A DNA stretch of 64,000 nt from assembly GCA_027449685.1 (NCBI GenBank), contig DAIDLC010000008.1:42303-106302 (forward strand), in the 5' to 3' direction. Origin of the DNA: Ferrovaceae bacterium. GTDB taxonomy: Bacteria; Pseudomonadota; Gammaproteobacteria; Burkholderiales; Ferrovaceae. Below are positions 36,529 through 45,191 of this stretch, piece by piece. The translations under genes were made by a program, and so were the position numbers. The stretch's first letter is position 1, and each line of letters starts with the position of its first letter. Under the pieces are notes generated by a model. It worked only from the letters and a program-made list of their open reading frames with translations. It was not told where the DNA came from and made no database searches.

Positions 36529-37695
36529 ATGCTTGGACGCTCGGCTTTTCTATCCGCACCGCGCATCAAATGCGCTAGTAGTAGACAAGAGAGCACTGAA
36601 GCGGCTCTTGCGGAATTGGCGGACTCTTTAAATCAGCCAGATGTCGGTTTGGTGGTTGTGTTTTTTTCCAGCCACTATGACACCGAGGTGCTAGCCAAGA
36701 CTATTTGCCGATATTTTGATCCCTCCACCGTCATCGGTTGTTCTACGGCTGGGGAAGTTGGTCCCTTGGGCTATACCGTTGGTGGAATCACCGGCTTTAG
36801 TATCCATCGCGATGACCTTGCGTTTGAAGTGGGGCTCATCACGCAAGTTTCCCAATTCGATCTTCACACGGGGCGTCTGTTTGCCCATCAGTTGAAGGAA
36901 AGCCTGCAGCAACGGGTAGATCATCTTCCGCCAGAGGCTTTCTTTGGGTTCATGCTGATCGATGGCCTGAGTCGGCGAGAGGAAAGCGTTGCTCGCGCAT
37001 TTCATGATGGCTTGGGGGGTATTCCTCTCATGGGGGGGTCGGCTGCAGACGATTTGAGGTTCAAGGAGAGCTGGATTTTGTATGAGGGCCGTTGTGTTAA
37101 AAATGCGGCTTTGTTATTGGTGTGCGCCACACCCTATCTATTCCATGTGTTTAAAACACAGCATTTTGTAGGTGGGGGCGACCGTTTGGTGGTGACTGGT
37201 GCCCTGGTGCGGCAACGTGACGTCACTGAAATCAACGGCTGCCCCGCGCTGGAAGAGTATGCGCGTTGTGTGGGGTTGAGCGTTGGCCAACTGGACGCGA
37301 CCGTTTTTGCTTCCTATCCCTTCGTGGTCCGGATCGGTCATACCGATTTTGTGCGCTCCATCCAGAAAATAAACCCCGATGGATCCTTGCGGTTTTTTTG
37401 TGCCATCGAGGAGGGCGTCGTGATGCGAGTGGCCAACGGCATCGATATGCTGGACAACCTGACAAGCGCTCTCGAAGTTGTGGCCCAGCGTATTGGAGAG
37501 CCAGCCCTGATTATTGGGTGTGATTGCATTTTGCGTCACCTGGAAGCACGGGTTCGAGGGCGGCTGGAGCGTGTAGGCCAGTTACTCAGCCAGTCAAAGG
37601 TCGTTGGATTCAGCACCTATGGTGAACAATACCGCGGGCTTCACGTCAACCAGACGTTTACCGGTATTGCCATTGGCTCGGGAAAGCGACTATGA
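36529..37695 (+). CDS. FIST-domain sensor protein (NosP-like)
   Basis: FIST N plus FIST C proteins are cytoplasmic sensors. Several, called NosP, bind heme and nitric oxide and regulate a partner kinase or c-di-GMP enzyme. The 388-residue product has the FIST N features VVVFFSSHYDTEVL, VIGCSTAGEVGPLGY and GFMLIDGLSRREE. It also has GGIPLMGGSAADDLRF, then the FIST C part with LIIGCDCILRHLE and VVGFSTYGEQYRGLHVNQT (core GFSTYGEQYRG). ATG 36529 follows a GGGGGGA SD. Its stop overlaps the start of the PAS-GGDEF-EAL gene by 4 nt, implying a sensor-effector pair. NO or heme binding is not shown by the sequence. Confidence 0.88.
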   Translation: MLGRSAFLSAPRIKCASSRQESTEAALAELADSLNQPDVGLVVVFFSSHYDTEVLAKTICRYFDPSTVIGCSTAGEVGPLGYTVGGITGFSIHRDDLAFEVGLITQVSQFDLHTGRLFAHQLKESLQQRVDHLPPEAFFGFMLIDGLSRREESVARAFHDGLGGIPLMGGSAADDLRFKESWILYEGRCVKNAALLLVCATPYLFHVFKTQHFVGGGDRLVVTGALVRQRDVTEINGCPALEEYARCVGLSVGQLDATVFASYPFVVRIGHTDFVRSIQKINPDGSLRFFCAIEEGVVMRVANGIDMLDNLTSALEVVAQRIGEPALIIGCDCILRHLEARVRGRLERVGQLLSQSKVVGFSTYGEQYRGLHVNQTFTGIAIGSGKRL

Positions 37696-40412
37696 GCAAG
37701 ATGCTCGATCTGCGCTGCGACCCCCATGATGTCGAGGGTCTGCACCAGGAAATTCGGCGTCGCAACAAGATCATTCACGCGCTGGCTGATCAGGTGGAAC
37801 GTTTTTTCAACGGGGCCAACAGTGATTTTGCCTTGTTACAGACCACCTATATTCTGGAAGAGCAGGTGCGTTTGCGGACCATGGAACTCAAGCGTTCCAC
37901 CGAAGAACTGGAAACCTTCATCGCCAATGCATCGGTGGGAGTGGTTTTTACCCATGATCGGCAAATCTTGAGATACAACCATCGGTTTGGGGAGATTTTT
38001 GGCTTTACAGGAAACGAGGCGGTTGGCCGACCTGATCGCATCCTGTTTCGCAATGACGAAGAATATCTCACCGCTTCCCGGATAGCCTCGCCGCTGCTAT
38101 TTTCAGGACATCCCTTTCATACTGAGCTGTACATGCAGCATGCGGATGGATCGGATCTCTGGATCAATCTGATTGGGTACGTGAATCATTCCACCCAGGT
38201 GCACCAAGGGACGATCTGGCTGCTGGAAGATAGAACCGCCATCAAACGGGCGGACGAAGCACTCAAGCAGAGCTATGCTCAATTGGAAGAGCGAGTTGCG
38301 CAAAGAACTCAGGAGCTGACGCAACAACTGCACTTCGTTCAGCAACTGATCGAGGCCATCCCAGGTCCGGTTTACTACAAGGACACGCACTCCAGATATC
38401 TGGGGTGCAATCGGGCCTACGAACAATTTACTGGCAAATCGGCACTGGATTTGATCGGCAAGACGCCCCAGCAAACGACTACTTCCGAGCTTGCCAAAAA
38501 TTACATGGCTGCCGATCGCGAACTTCTGGAGCATCCCGGCTCTCAGATCTATGAGGGGAAAGTCCGGTTTGCCAGCGGAGAATTTCGTGATGTCATGTTT
38601 CACAAGGCTACTTTCACGCTGGCAAATGGCGAAGTGGGGGGCGTGGTCGGGCTGATGCTCGATATAACCGATCGCAAACAGATGGAAGAATATCTTCGTC
38701 AGGCCGCAACGGTGTTTGAAAGTGCTGCCGAAGGCGTGGTCATCACTAAAATTGATGGAACGATCATTGCGGTTAATCGTGCCTTCACGGAAATCACGCA
38801 ATACAGTTCGGAGGAGGCCCTGGGAAACAACCCGCGCATGCTTCAGTCCGGACGGCATAGTCAAAGTTTTTATCGGGATTTATGGGCGACAGTGATGCGC
38901 GATGGCCGCTGGCAAGGGGAAATCTGGAACCGTCGTAAAAATGGCGACATCTATCCCGAGTGGTTATCCATTTCCTCGGTACGAGATGCCAAGGGGGAAC
39001 TGACTAACTTTGTGGCCACCTTTTCCGACATCACCCGACAAAAGCAAAATGAGGAGCATATCCAGCAGTTGGCATTTTCAGATGCCCTGACCCAGCTACC
39101 CAATCGTCGCTTGTTACTGGATCGGCTCCAACATGCCGTGGCCACCAGTGCTCGCAGCAGACATTACGGGGCGCTGCTATTCATCGATCTGGACGATTTC
39201 AAGAACCTCAATGACACGCGAGGACATGATGTGGGAGACCTGTTGCTACAACAGGTGGCCTATCGATTGCAGGGCTGCGTACGCGAGGGCGATACGGTGG
39301 CGCGTTTTGGTGGAGACGAATTTGTCGTGGTTCTGGAAGACTTGAGCGAACGTGTGAGTGAGGCGACTTCCCAGGTCAAAGCTGCCTCGGAAAAAATCCT
39401 CTCCATACTGAATGCGCCCTATATGCTGGAGGAGATTCAATATCATAGCACCCCCAGTATTGGCATTACCTTGTTTGGCGGCAATGATTCCAGTGTGGAC
39501 GAACTGCTCAAACAGGCCGATCTGGCCATGTACAAGGCCAAGGGTTCGGGGCGCAACTCCCTGTGTTTTTTTGATCCCGCCATGCAAACGGCGGTTAATG
39601 CGCGGGTGAGGCTAGAGGCAGAGCTGCGCACGGCACTGCGCGAAAATCAGTTGTTTTTGCTGTTTCAGCCCCAGATCAGTTTTGCAGGAGAGGTTGTCGG
39701 TGCCGAAGCTCTGGTTCGATGGCGGCATCCGCTGCGGGGTATCGTTTCCCCCGGGGATTTTATTTCCATGGCCGAGGAGACGGACTTGATTCACCCTCTG
39801 GGCATATGGGTGTTGGAGGCTGCATGTGACCAGTTGCAAGCCTGGGCCACCAGCGCCGACACTTCCCATCTTACCTTGGCTATCAATGTGAGCGCGGAGC
39901 AGTTTTCCAATCCGGATTTTGTCGATTTAGTGAAAGCAACGCTGGATGCTTATGAGATCGCTCCGGGAAGACTGAAGCTGGAAATTACTGAAAGCCTGTT
40001 ACTCGATAATCTGGAGCAAATCATCCTCAAAATGACGGCCCTTAAAAGCAAGGGCGTGTCTTTTTCTCTGGATGATTTTGGGACGGGATACTCGTCCCTA
40101 TCCTATCTCAAGCGACTGCCTTTTGATCAGCTCAAAATTGATCAAACCTTCGTGCAGGATATTTTGTCCGATCGAAGTGCTTCTGCCATTGCCCATACCA
40201 TCGTTGCTTTGGCCCAGGCCATGGGAATGGAAGTCATCGCCGAAGGTGTGGAGACCGAGCAGCAGTTGTCTTTTTTGGAAAACGTCGGTTGCCATACTTA
40301 TCAGGGGTATCTGTTTGGGCGCCCCTTGCCTTTGAAAGCGTTCGAGATTTTCTTGAAGACTATACCGACCACTGTTCTGACACGCCCTCGTCAATCTGCA
40401 AGTGGTGCCTGA
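37692..40412 (+). CDS. PAS-PAS-PAS-GGDEF-EAL protein (c-di-GMP cyclase/phosphodiesterase)
   Basis: The 906-residue cytoplasmic protein has no membrane segment. A helical N-terminus (about 1-70) is followed by three PAS domains, near 75-190 (ELETFIANASVGVVF), 215-330 (IEAIPGPVYYKD) and 335-455 (AEGVVITKIDGTIIAVNRAF). The GGDEF domain has an intact GGDEF at 540-544 and an upstream RxxD inhibitory site (REGD). The EAL domain (about 640-885) keeps AEALVRW, NVSAEQF, EITESLLL, LDDFGTGYSS, KIDQTFV and AEGVETEQQ. Both activities could be present. The 4-nt overlap with the FIST gene suggests regulation by that sensor. Net direction of activity is unknown. Confidence 0.93.
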   Translation: MSKMLDLRCDPHDVEGLHQEIRRRNKIIHALADQVERFFNGANSDFALLQTTYILEEQVRLRTMELKRSTEELETFIANASVGVVFTHDRQILRYNHRFGEIFGFTGNEAVGRPDRILFRNDEEYLTASRIASPLLFSGHPFHTELYMQHADGSDLWINLIGYVNHSTQVHQGTIWLLEDRTAIKRADEALKQSYAQLEERVAQRTQELTQQLHFVQQLIEAIPGPVYYKDTHSRYLGCNRAYEQFTGKSALDLIGKTPQQTTTSELAKNYMAADRELLEHPGSQIYEGKVRFASGEFRDVMFHKATFTLANGEVGGVVGLMLDITDRKQMEEYLRQAATVFESAAEGVVITKIDGTIIAVNRAFTEITQYSSEEALGNNPRMLQSGRHSQSFYRDLWATVMRDGRWQGEIWNRRKNGDIYPEWLSISSVRDAKGELTNFVATFSDITRQKQNEEHIQQLAFSDALTQLPNRRLLLDRLQHAVATSARSRHYGALLFIDLDDFKNLNDTRGHDVGDLLLQQVAYRLQGCVREGDTVARFGGDEFVVVLEDLSERVSEATSQVKAASEKILSILNAPYMLEEIQYHSTPSIGITLFGGNDSSVDELLKQADLAMYKAKGSGRNSLCFFDPAMQTAVNARVRLEAELRTALRENQLFLLFQPQISFAGEVVGAEALVRWRHPLRGIVSPGDFISMAEETDLIHPLGIWVLEAACDQLQAWATSADTSHLTLAINVSAEQFSNPDFVDLVKATLDAYEIAPGRLKLEITESLLLDNLEQIILKMTALKSKGVSFSLDDFGTGYSSLSYLKRLPFDQLKIDQTFVQDILSDRSASAIAHTIVALAQAMGMEVIAEGVETEQQLSFLENVGCHTYQGYLFGRPLPLKAFEIFLKTIPTTVLTRPRQSASGA

Positions 40413-40720
40413 CCCCAACGCGACTTCCATTCGATTCTGGCCATCAAAGTTTCAACCCGAAACACGCTAGCCATCAATATTTCGGTGCCTTTGCCGATAG
40501 TGTTGCGGAGGAATAAGGGGATTTATTTCTTTCTGTTTCATTGATTTAAAAAAAAGTTTGCGACTAGACTGGGTTCTGTGATGGCTTGAGGCGGTACATG
40601 GGTGCATCTGAGCGACTTGTGAATATCGAGGCATGCACGGGCGTGGGCCCCAAACAAGCAGTAAGAAATTATTTGCGCAAGACGTGATCGAGGAAATTTG
40701 GCAAAAATGGAGATCAGGCG
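40413..40720 (+). other. Gap before cheZ with a candidate promoter
   Basis: These 308 nt show no coding frame. A candidate promoter TTGATT (40541-40546), 18-nt spacer, TAGACT (40565-40570) lies 150 nt before cheZ. I looked for a flagellar sigma-28 promoter (TAAAGTTT...GCCGATAA) and found an isolated GCCGATAG near 40492 without a matching -35. Confidence 0.35.
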
Positions 40721-41437
40721 GTGAGTGACGATAAGGGTAATTTGGAAGCTCTCTCTGTTGGGGTTGGTGCCGTGCCTCCTGGCAAGACGTCGATGGATGG
40801 TCATCCAGACGCCCTGATCACATCGGCTCCAATCAACCCTGCCGAATTCTATGAACAGGTGGGTCACATGACCCGTAATCTGCACAATGCCTTGACCGAA
40901 CTCGGTTTGGATAAGCCCATCCAGAGTCTTGCCTCTACTATGCCAGATACGATGGATCGGTTGACGTATGTGGCGACCCTGACGCAACAGGCAGCAGAAC
41001 GCGTGCTCAACGCAGTGGATGTGGCCAACCCGGCCGTAGAGGGCCTCTTGAAAGACGCGGAACGACTGGAAATGCGCTGGTCCCAGCTATTGTCCGGGGA
41101 AATGACCCTGGATGCTTTTAAACTGCTGGCACAGGACACCCGGGCCCATCTGGAAGGGGAACGCAAAGCGGCAAAAATTGTGGCAAGTCAGTTGTTGGAC
41201 ATCATGATGGCTCAAGATTTTCAGGATCTAACGGGCCAAGTCATCAAAAAAATAATCGATATCGTGCAGGTGGTACAAAAAGAATTACTCGCCTTGTTGG
41301 TTGCTCAGTCAGTGGTTCCGTTGCCAGAACTGTCCTCGTCCCTGACCAATGGTCCGGTCGTCAACAGTGCAGGGCGGACGGATATCGTGACCAATCAGGG
41401 CGAGGTGGATGATCTGCTCGCAAGTCTTGGTTTTTAG
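40721..41437 (+). CDS. cheZ: Chemotaxis phosphatase CheZ
   Basis: CheZ dephosphorylates the response regulator CheY-P to end a chemotaxis signal. The 238-residue product has the long helical hairpin and the catalytic segment [19 protein letters not shown], whose core [13 protein letters not shown] carries the conserved Gln that enters the CheY active site. It ends in [11 protein letters not shown], the CheY-binding C-terminal peptide separated by a flexible linker. It starts at GTG 40721 after an AGGCGG-like SD. Two chemoreceptor genes follow, but no cheY, cheA or cheW is in the window, so the partner genes must lie elsewhere. Confidence 0.92.
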   Translation: MSDDKGNLEALSVGVGAVPPGKTSMDGHPDALITSAPINPAEFYEQVGHMTRNLHNALTELGLDKPIQSLASTMPDTMDRLTYVATLTQQAAERVLNAVDVANPAVEGLLKDAERLEMRWSQLLSGEMTLDAFKLLAQDTRAHLEGERKAAKIVASQLLDIMMAQDFQDLTGQVIKKIIDIVQVVQKELLALLVAQSVVPLPELSSSLTNGPVVNSAGRTDIVTNQGEVDDLLASLGF

Positions 41438-41450
41438 AGGGAGTCATTTT

Positions 41451-42581
41451 ATGTTTGGATTGTCAGGAAAAAAAGCCGATCAGGCCCGCGTGAATGCTCA
41501 AGAGGCGTCACTGCGCACCGAACTGCGTGATGCCAACGCCACGATCCACACACTCCGAGCCGAAATCGACGCACTCAAGCAGCGCCTTGGCTCGGCCGAT
41601 TCATCCCACGCAGATCTTCTCGAGGCAGTTAAAAATCTGGTTACCTTTGGGCAGTCCATGGACGATGTTCAAAAGGGGCTGTCGGCCTTGGCCACAGGCA
41701 TGCAAGTGGGAAAAGATACCGCCTTGCAGGCTCAAGACGTGTCGAATTCCAGTCGTTCGGCCATCGACGAGATTGCCTCCAACCTCACCCGTCTGGCCCA
41801 GGATTCGGGAGCGGCTGCGGACAAGGTGGGAGAACTGGATGCGCTGGCGCAAAAAATTAGCGGTATCGTCCAGACGATTCGCGACATCGCCGATCAAACC
41901 AATCTGCTGGCTTTGAACGCGGCCATCGAGGCGGCCCGGGCTGGAGAACAGGGGCGAGGCTTTGCTGTGGTGGCTGATGAAGTGAGAAAGCTGGCCGAGA
42001 GAACCTCCATTGCCACCAAGGAGATCTCTGCCTTGGTGGGGAGCATTCGCGTGGACACAGGAAGTAGTCGCGAACAACTAGTCACTCTGGCGAAGGTGTC
42101 GGAGCAATACAGTACGCAAGGGAGCTCTGCCTCGCAGAGTTTACACGCGCTCATCGATCTGGCCAACGGGATGGAAATGACGATTGCTGGCTCGGCCCTG
42201 CGCGGATTTAGTGAACTCGCCAAAATTGATCATCTGATCTACAAATTCCGGGTCTATCAAGTGATTTTCAATCAGTCCGATGAAAGTGCCCGGGATTTTT
42301 CTGATCATACCAGCTGTAGGCTGGGAAAATGGTATTACAACGGCGAAGGGCGCGAATGTTTCTCCAAACTGCCGGGCTATCGGGATATTGAATCTCCCCA
42401 TCAGGCTGTGCATAAATTCGCCTACGAAGCGGTTGATTCCTGGCTTTCCGGGAATAAGAGTCGGGCGCTGGATGCGTTGCGTGCCATGGAGGAAGCCAGC
42501 TTGCGTGTCATCGCAGGGTTGGAACAACTGGCGGTCAGTGGCGAGAATGACAGTGAGGTCTTGTGTAGTTCGCGGCATTGA
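41451..42581 (+). CDS. Soluble chemoreceptor with C-terminal CZB zinc-binding domain
   Basis: The 376-residue product has no membrane span. Residues about 15-60 are a coiled coil ([22 protein letters not shown]). A short methyl-accepting signalling domain follows, with the hairpin tip [31 protein letters not shown] (core [17 protein letters not shown]). The C-terminal CZB domain (about 255-360) has its His in KIDHLIYK, the motif HTSCRLGKW and a final His in SPHQAVHKF. Known CZB domains bind zinc and can respond to oxidants such as HOCl. ATG 41451 has a good GGGAG SD, 13 nt after cheZ, so the two are cotranscribed. Ligand unproven. Confidence 0.9.
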   Translation: MFGLSGKKADQARVNAQEASLRTELRDANATIHTLRAEIDALKQRLGSADSSHADLLEAVKNLVTFGQSMDDVQKGLSALATGMQVGKDTALQAQDVSNSSRSAIDEIASNLTRLAQDSGAAADKVGELDALAQKISGIVQTIRDIADQTNLLALNAAIEAARAGEQGRGFAVVADEVRKLAERTSIATKEISALVGSIRVDTGSSREQLVTLAKVSEQYSTQGSSASQSLHALIDLANGMEMTIAGSALRGFSELAKIDHLIYKFRVYQVIFNQSDESARDFSDHTSCRLGKWYYNGEGRECFSKLPGYRDIESPHQAVHKFAYEAVDSWLSGNKSRALDALRAMEEASLRVIAGLEQLAVSGENDSEVLCSSRH

Positions 42582-42759
42582 TCGTGTTTCATGATGACTA
42601 TACCTTCGTGATATTCGTTATAAACAACACGTGCAGGATAAATACCAGGAAGCCATCGATTCTGAATCTGGTCAATGACAAGAATGGTCCGAGCCATCTG
42701 CCCTCTATCGTGCAGAGTGCAAACCGGAATGATCGCTAGGTCCCAGGGAGTAAAAAATC

Positions 42760-44544
42760 ATGTTCTCAAAAATTCATGAAGCGCTGGAAAAATTGTTCTG
42801 GCATAACCTGACTAGAAAGTTATCCAGCTTTTTATTTTTAGGCCTTGCAAATGTGGTCTATCTGCTGATCTGGTTGATGGAATCAGATGAGGTGGCTCAC
42901 GCACTACAGAAAGCCCATGTGGATCCCCACGTGTCGGTGGAGATCATCAACAGCTTGAACAAGACCTCCTATCTGGTGGGTGCCTTAGTCATTTTCTTTC
43001 TGGTCTGTACGGTGGGCCAGATTCTTTATTTGCGCTGGCTGATTGTGCGTCCGATCAAGAACATCACAGCCATTTTTAACGATATCGCTCAGGGTGAAGG
43101 AAATATTTCTACGGACTTACCCTTATTGACTCACGATGAATTGCGGGATCTATCCATCGGGTATAACCGATTTGCGGCCAAAATGCGCAAAGTCATTGGC
43201 GATGTACGTCAGATGAGTGTGAAAATCGCCACCGAATCGGTTCAGGTCAAGCGGGTTGTGGAAAGCACCTCTGCGAAGTCACAACATCAAACCGAACTGA
43301 CTGATGATGTCTTTGCTGCAAGTACAGAATCCAATCAGGCGATTGCCAGTGTGGCCGAAAGCGCCCACGGCATTGCGGCTTCTACCGAGTCCAATCTGGA
43401 TAATGCGCGCGGGTCGCTGAAAGAAATGAAGGAGATCGTTGACAACATCAATCGCGTCAACGAAAAAGTGCAACATTTCAACCAAACCATCGATGACCTG
43501 ATCAAACGCTCGGAAAGCGTCAATCAGATTGCCTCATTGATTCGCGAAGTGGCCGACCAGACGAATCTGCTCGCGCTGAACGCTGCCATCGAGGCAGCGC
43601 GGGCGGGAGAACAGGGACGCGGGTTTGCAGTGGTGGCCGATGAGGTGAAAAAGCTGGCCTCCAGGGTGAACACGGCGACCGTCGAGATTGCCGGAAATAT
43701 CCAGGCCATGCTCACTCTCGTGTCTGACACAAGAAAGGAAAACGAGGAAATCAATTCGGATATCAAAAAAACCCGTCATGTCATCGATCATTCAGCGGTA
43801 CAGTTTGCAGACATGGTCAGGGAATTCGAAAGCACCGGCGAGCAATTGCTCAAAATCTCCTCGGCCATGGAACAACTCTCTGCCACCAACGCCCAGGTGC
43901 ATGAAAAGGTGAGCGTTATCAGAGGAATGTCCAACGAGGTTTCTACCCAGATGCAGGAATCTGATCGGCGTTCGGAAAACCTCGCTTCAGCCACTGAAGA
44001 AGTGCAGGAATTGGTTTCACGTTTCAAGATTGGATATGGAAATTTTGAGTCTGCAATGGTTCATGTGGCCAATTTCAGGGATAAAATCGAGCGTGAGCTG
44101 ACGGAAATCAAACACTCGGGCACGGATATATTCGACAAGCGCTATACTCCCATTGGCACCACAAATCCACAAAAATACAAGGTGTCCTGGGGTGAAGACT
44201 TTGCGCGTCGCTGTCAGAGCATTCTGGAAGAAGCCATCAATCGAGTTCCTGGATGTGTGTATGCCGTGGGGGTCAATACCGACGGCTATCTCTCGGCCCA
44301 TAATCTCAAGTTTTCAAAACCCTTGACGGGCAACGATGAGGTGGATCTCGTGGGTAATCGCTGCAACCGAAAATTTGAAGCCCCGGGCGAGTTGCGGGCA
44401 GCCAAAAACACGGCCTCCTTCATGGTGCGTACCTACCTTCGGGATACCGGCGAAGTGCTCTGTGATCTGGTCATGCCGATCTATGTAGAAGGCCAGCATT
44501 GGGGCAATGTTCGCGTGGGGGTACCGGTAGAGTCCCTCGTTTGA
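42760..44544 (+). CDS. Membrane methyl-accepting chemotaxis protein with C-terminal sensory domain
   Basis: The 594-residue receptor has two membrane spans (about 20-42 and 72-94) with only about 30 periplasmic residues between them. A HAMP domain ([18 protein letters not shown]) and a methyl-accepting signalling domain follow. The tip is [20 protein letters not shown] (about 268-287). After the signalling domain comes a further domain of about 120 residues, with [28 protein letters not shown]-like [16 protein letters not shown], and [10 protein letters not shown]. This C-terminal module is a Cache/PAS-like sensor known from other betaproteobacterial receptors. The small periplasmic loop suggests that sensing is cytoplasmic. 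A 178-nt gap separates it from the CZB receptor. Confidence 0.9.
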   Translation: MFSKIHEALEKLFWHNLTRKLSSFLFLGLANVVYLLIWLMESDEVAHALQKAHVDPHVSVEIINSLNKTSYLVGALVIFFLVCTVGQILYLRWLIVRPIKNITAIFNDIAQGEGNISTDLPLLTHDELRDLSIGYNRFAAKMRKVIGDVRQMSVKIATESVQVKRVVESTSAKSQHQTELTDDVFAASTESNQAIASVAESAHGIAASTESNLDNARGSLKEMKEIVDNINRVNEKVQHFNQTIDDLIKRSESVNQIASLIREVADQTNLLALNAAIEAARAGEQGRGFAVVADEVKKLASRVNTATVEIAGNIQAMLTLVSDTRKENEEINSDIKKTRHVIDHSAVQFADMVREFESTGEQLLKISSAMEQLSATNAQVHEKVSVIRGMSNEVSTQMQESDRRSENLASATEEVQELVSRFKIGYGNFESAMVHVANFRDKIERELTEIKHSGTDIFDKRYTPIGTTNPQKYKVSWGEDFARRCQSILEEAINRVPGCVYAVGVNTDGYLSAHNLKFSKPLTGNDEVDLVGNRCNRKFEAPGELRAAKNTASFMVRTYLRDTGEVLCDLVMPIYVEGQHWGNVRVGVPVESLV

Positions 44545-44958
44545 TTCTGGAATTAGCCAAAACGAGGCCATGAGGACCATTCGCAGCGTTTTTTGTAGAA
44601 CAGGAAAAATTTTACCAAGAAGAAATGGCGCTCCTGTGGGCGCGCTGGTCAGAGATCATACATAACGGCCCAGCCTGTTCTCCTAATCTTTCGTTGCGCG
44701 GCGGCATTTTTTATCCATCAGAAATCGTGCGCTACCGATTGATTCCACCGGTTCCAATGTCTGAGGGTCCTTGATCAGACCACTATGCGCTCCATGTGGC
44801 ATCCACTACGGACGTAGTGTCTCACCTGAGTGTTTCAGGATGACTGGAATTCGGTATTTGCACGGATTGCAGTCAATGCTTACACTGCCAGTCTTCGAAT
44901 CGTTTGCACACTGAAATGGTTTGCGAACCCCTTCTTGACTGAAATACAAGGATTGACC
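44545..44958 (+). other. Gap before the DUF6447 gene
   Basis: These 414 nt hold no supported gene. A 7-bp inverted repeat CACTACG/CGTAGTG (44804-44819) and a weak promoter candidate TTGCAC (44858-44863), 17-nt spacer, TACACT (44881-44886) are visible. This is the likely start region of the long transcript that runs through the pel genes. Confidence 0.35.
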
Positions 44959-45171
44959 ATGCCAACCATCAGAATCGATGATACGGAATATGAACTGGAA
45001 CTGTTGTCAGCAGATGCCAAGGCCCAGCTGGCTAGTCTGCATTTCGTGGATAGCGAGCTTGCCCGCTTGCAAGCCACCGTGGCGGCCTTGCAGACGGCCC
45101 GTATGGCTTACGCCAAGGCGTTGAAAGAGGCTCTCCCCAACTTCGATGCGGACACGATCCATCTGAATTGA
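44959..45171 (+). CDS. DUF6447 family small protein
   Basis: The 70-residue product starts MPTIRIDDTEYELELLSADA and continues with a helical region (FVDSELARLQATVAALQTARMAYAKAL, of which SELARLQATVAAL is a clear heptad pattern). It fits the family of about 70-residue proteins described as DUF6447, whose function is not known to me. The open frame extends to 44830, but ATG 44959 follows AAGGATTG and gives the conserved N-terminus. The TPR-glycosyltransferase frame opens within its last codons, so it is probably the first gene of the exopolysaccharide transcript. Confidence 0.75.
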   Translation: MPTIRIDDTEYELELLSADAKAQLASLHFVDSELARLQATVAALQTARMAYAKALKEALPNFDADTIHLN

Positions 45172-45191
45172 TCGCATTTTCACGCGTCGAG

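Noticed and set aside
40480..40580. Sigma-28 flagellar promoter for cheZ
   Set aside because: An isolated GCCGATAG near 40492 lacks a matching TAAAG-type -35 at the right spacing.
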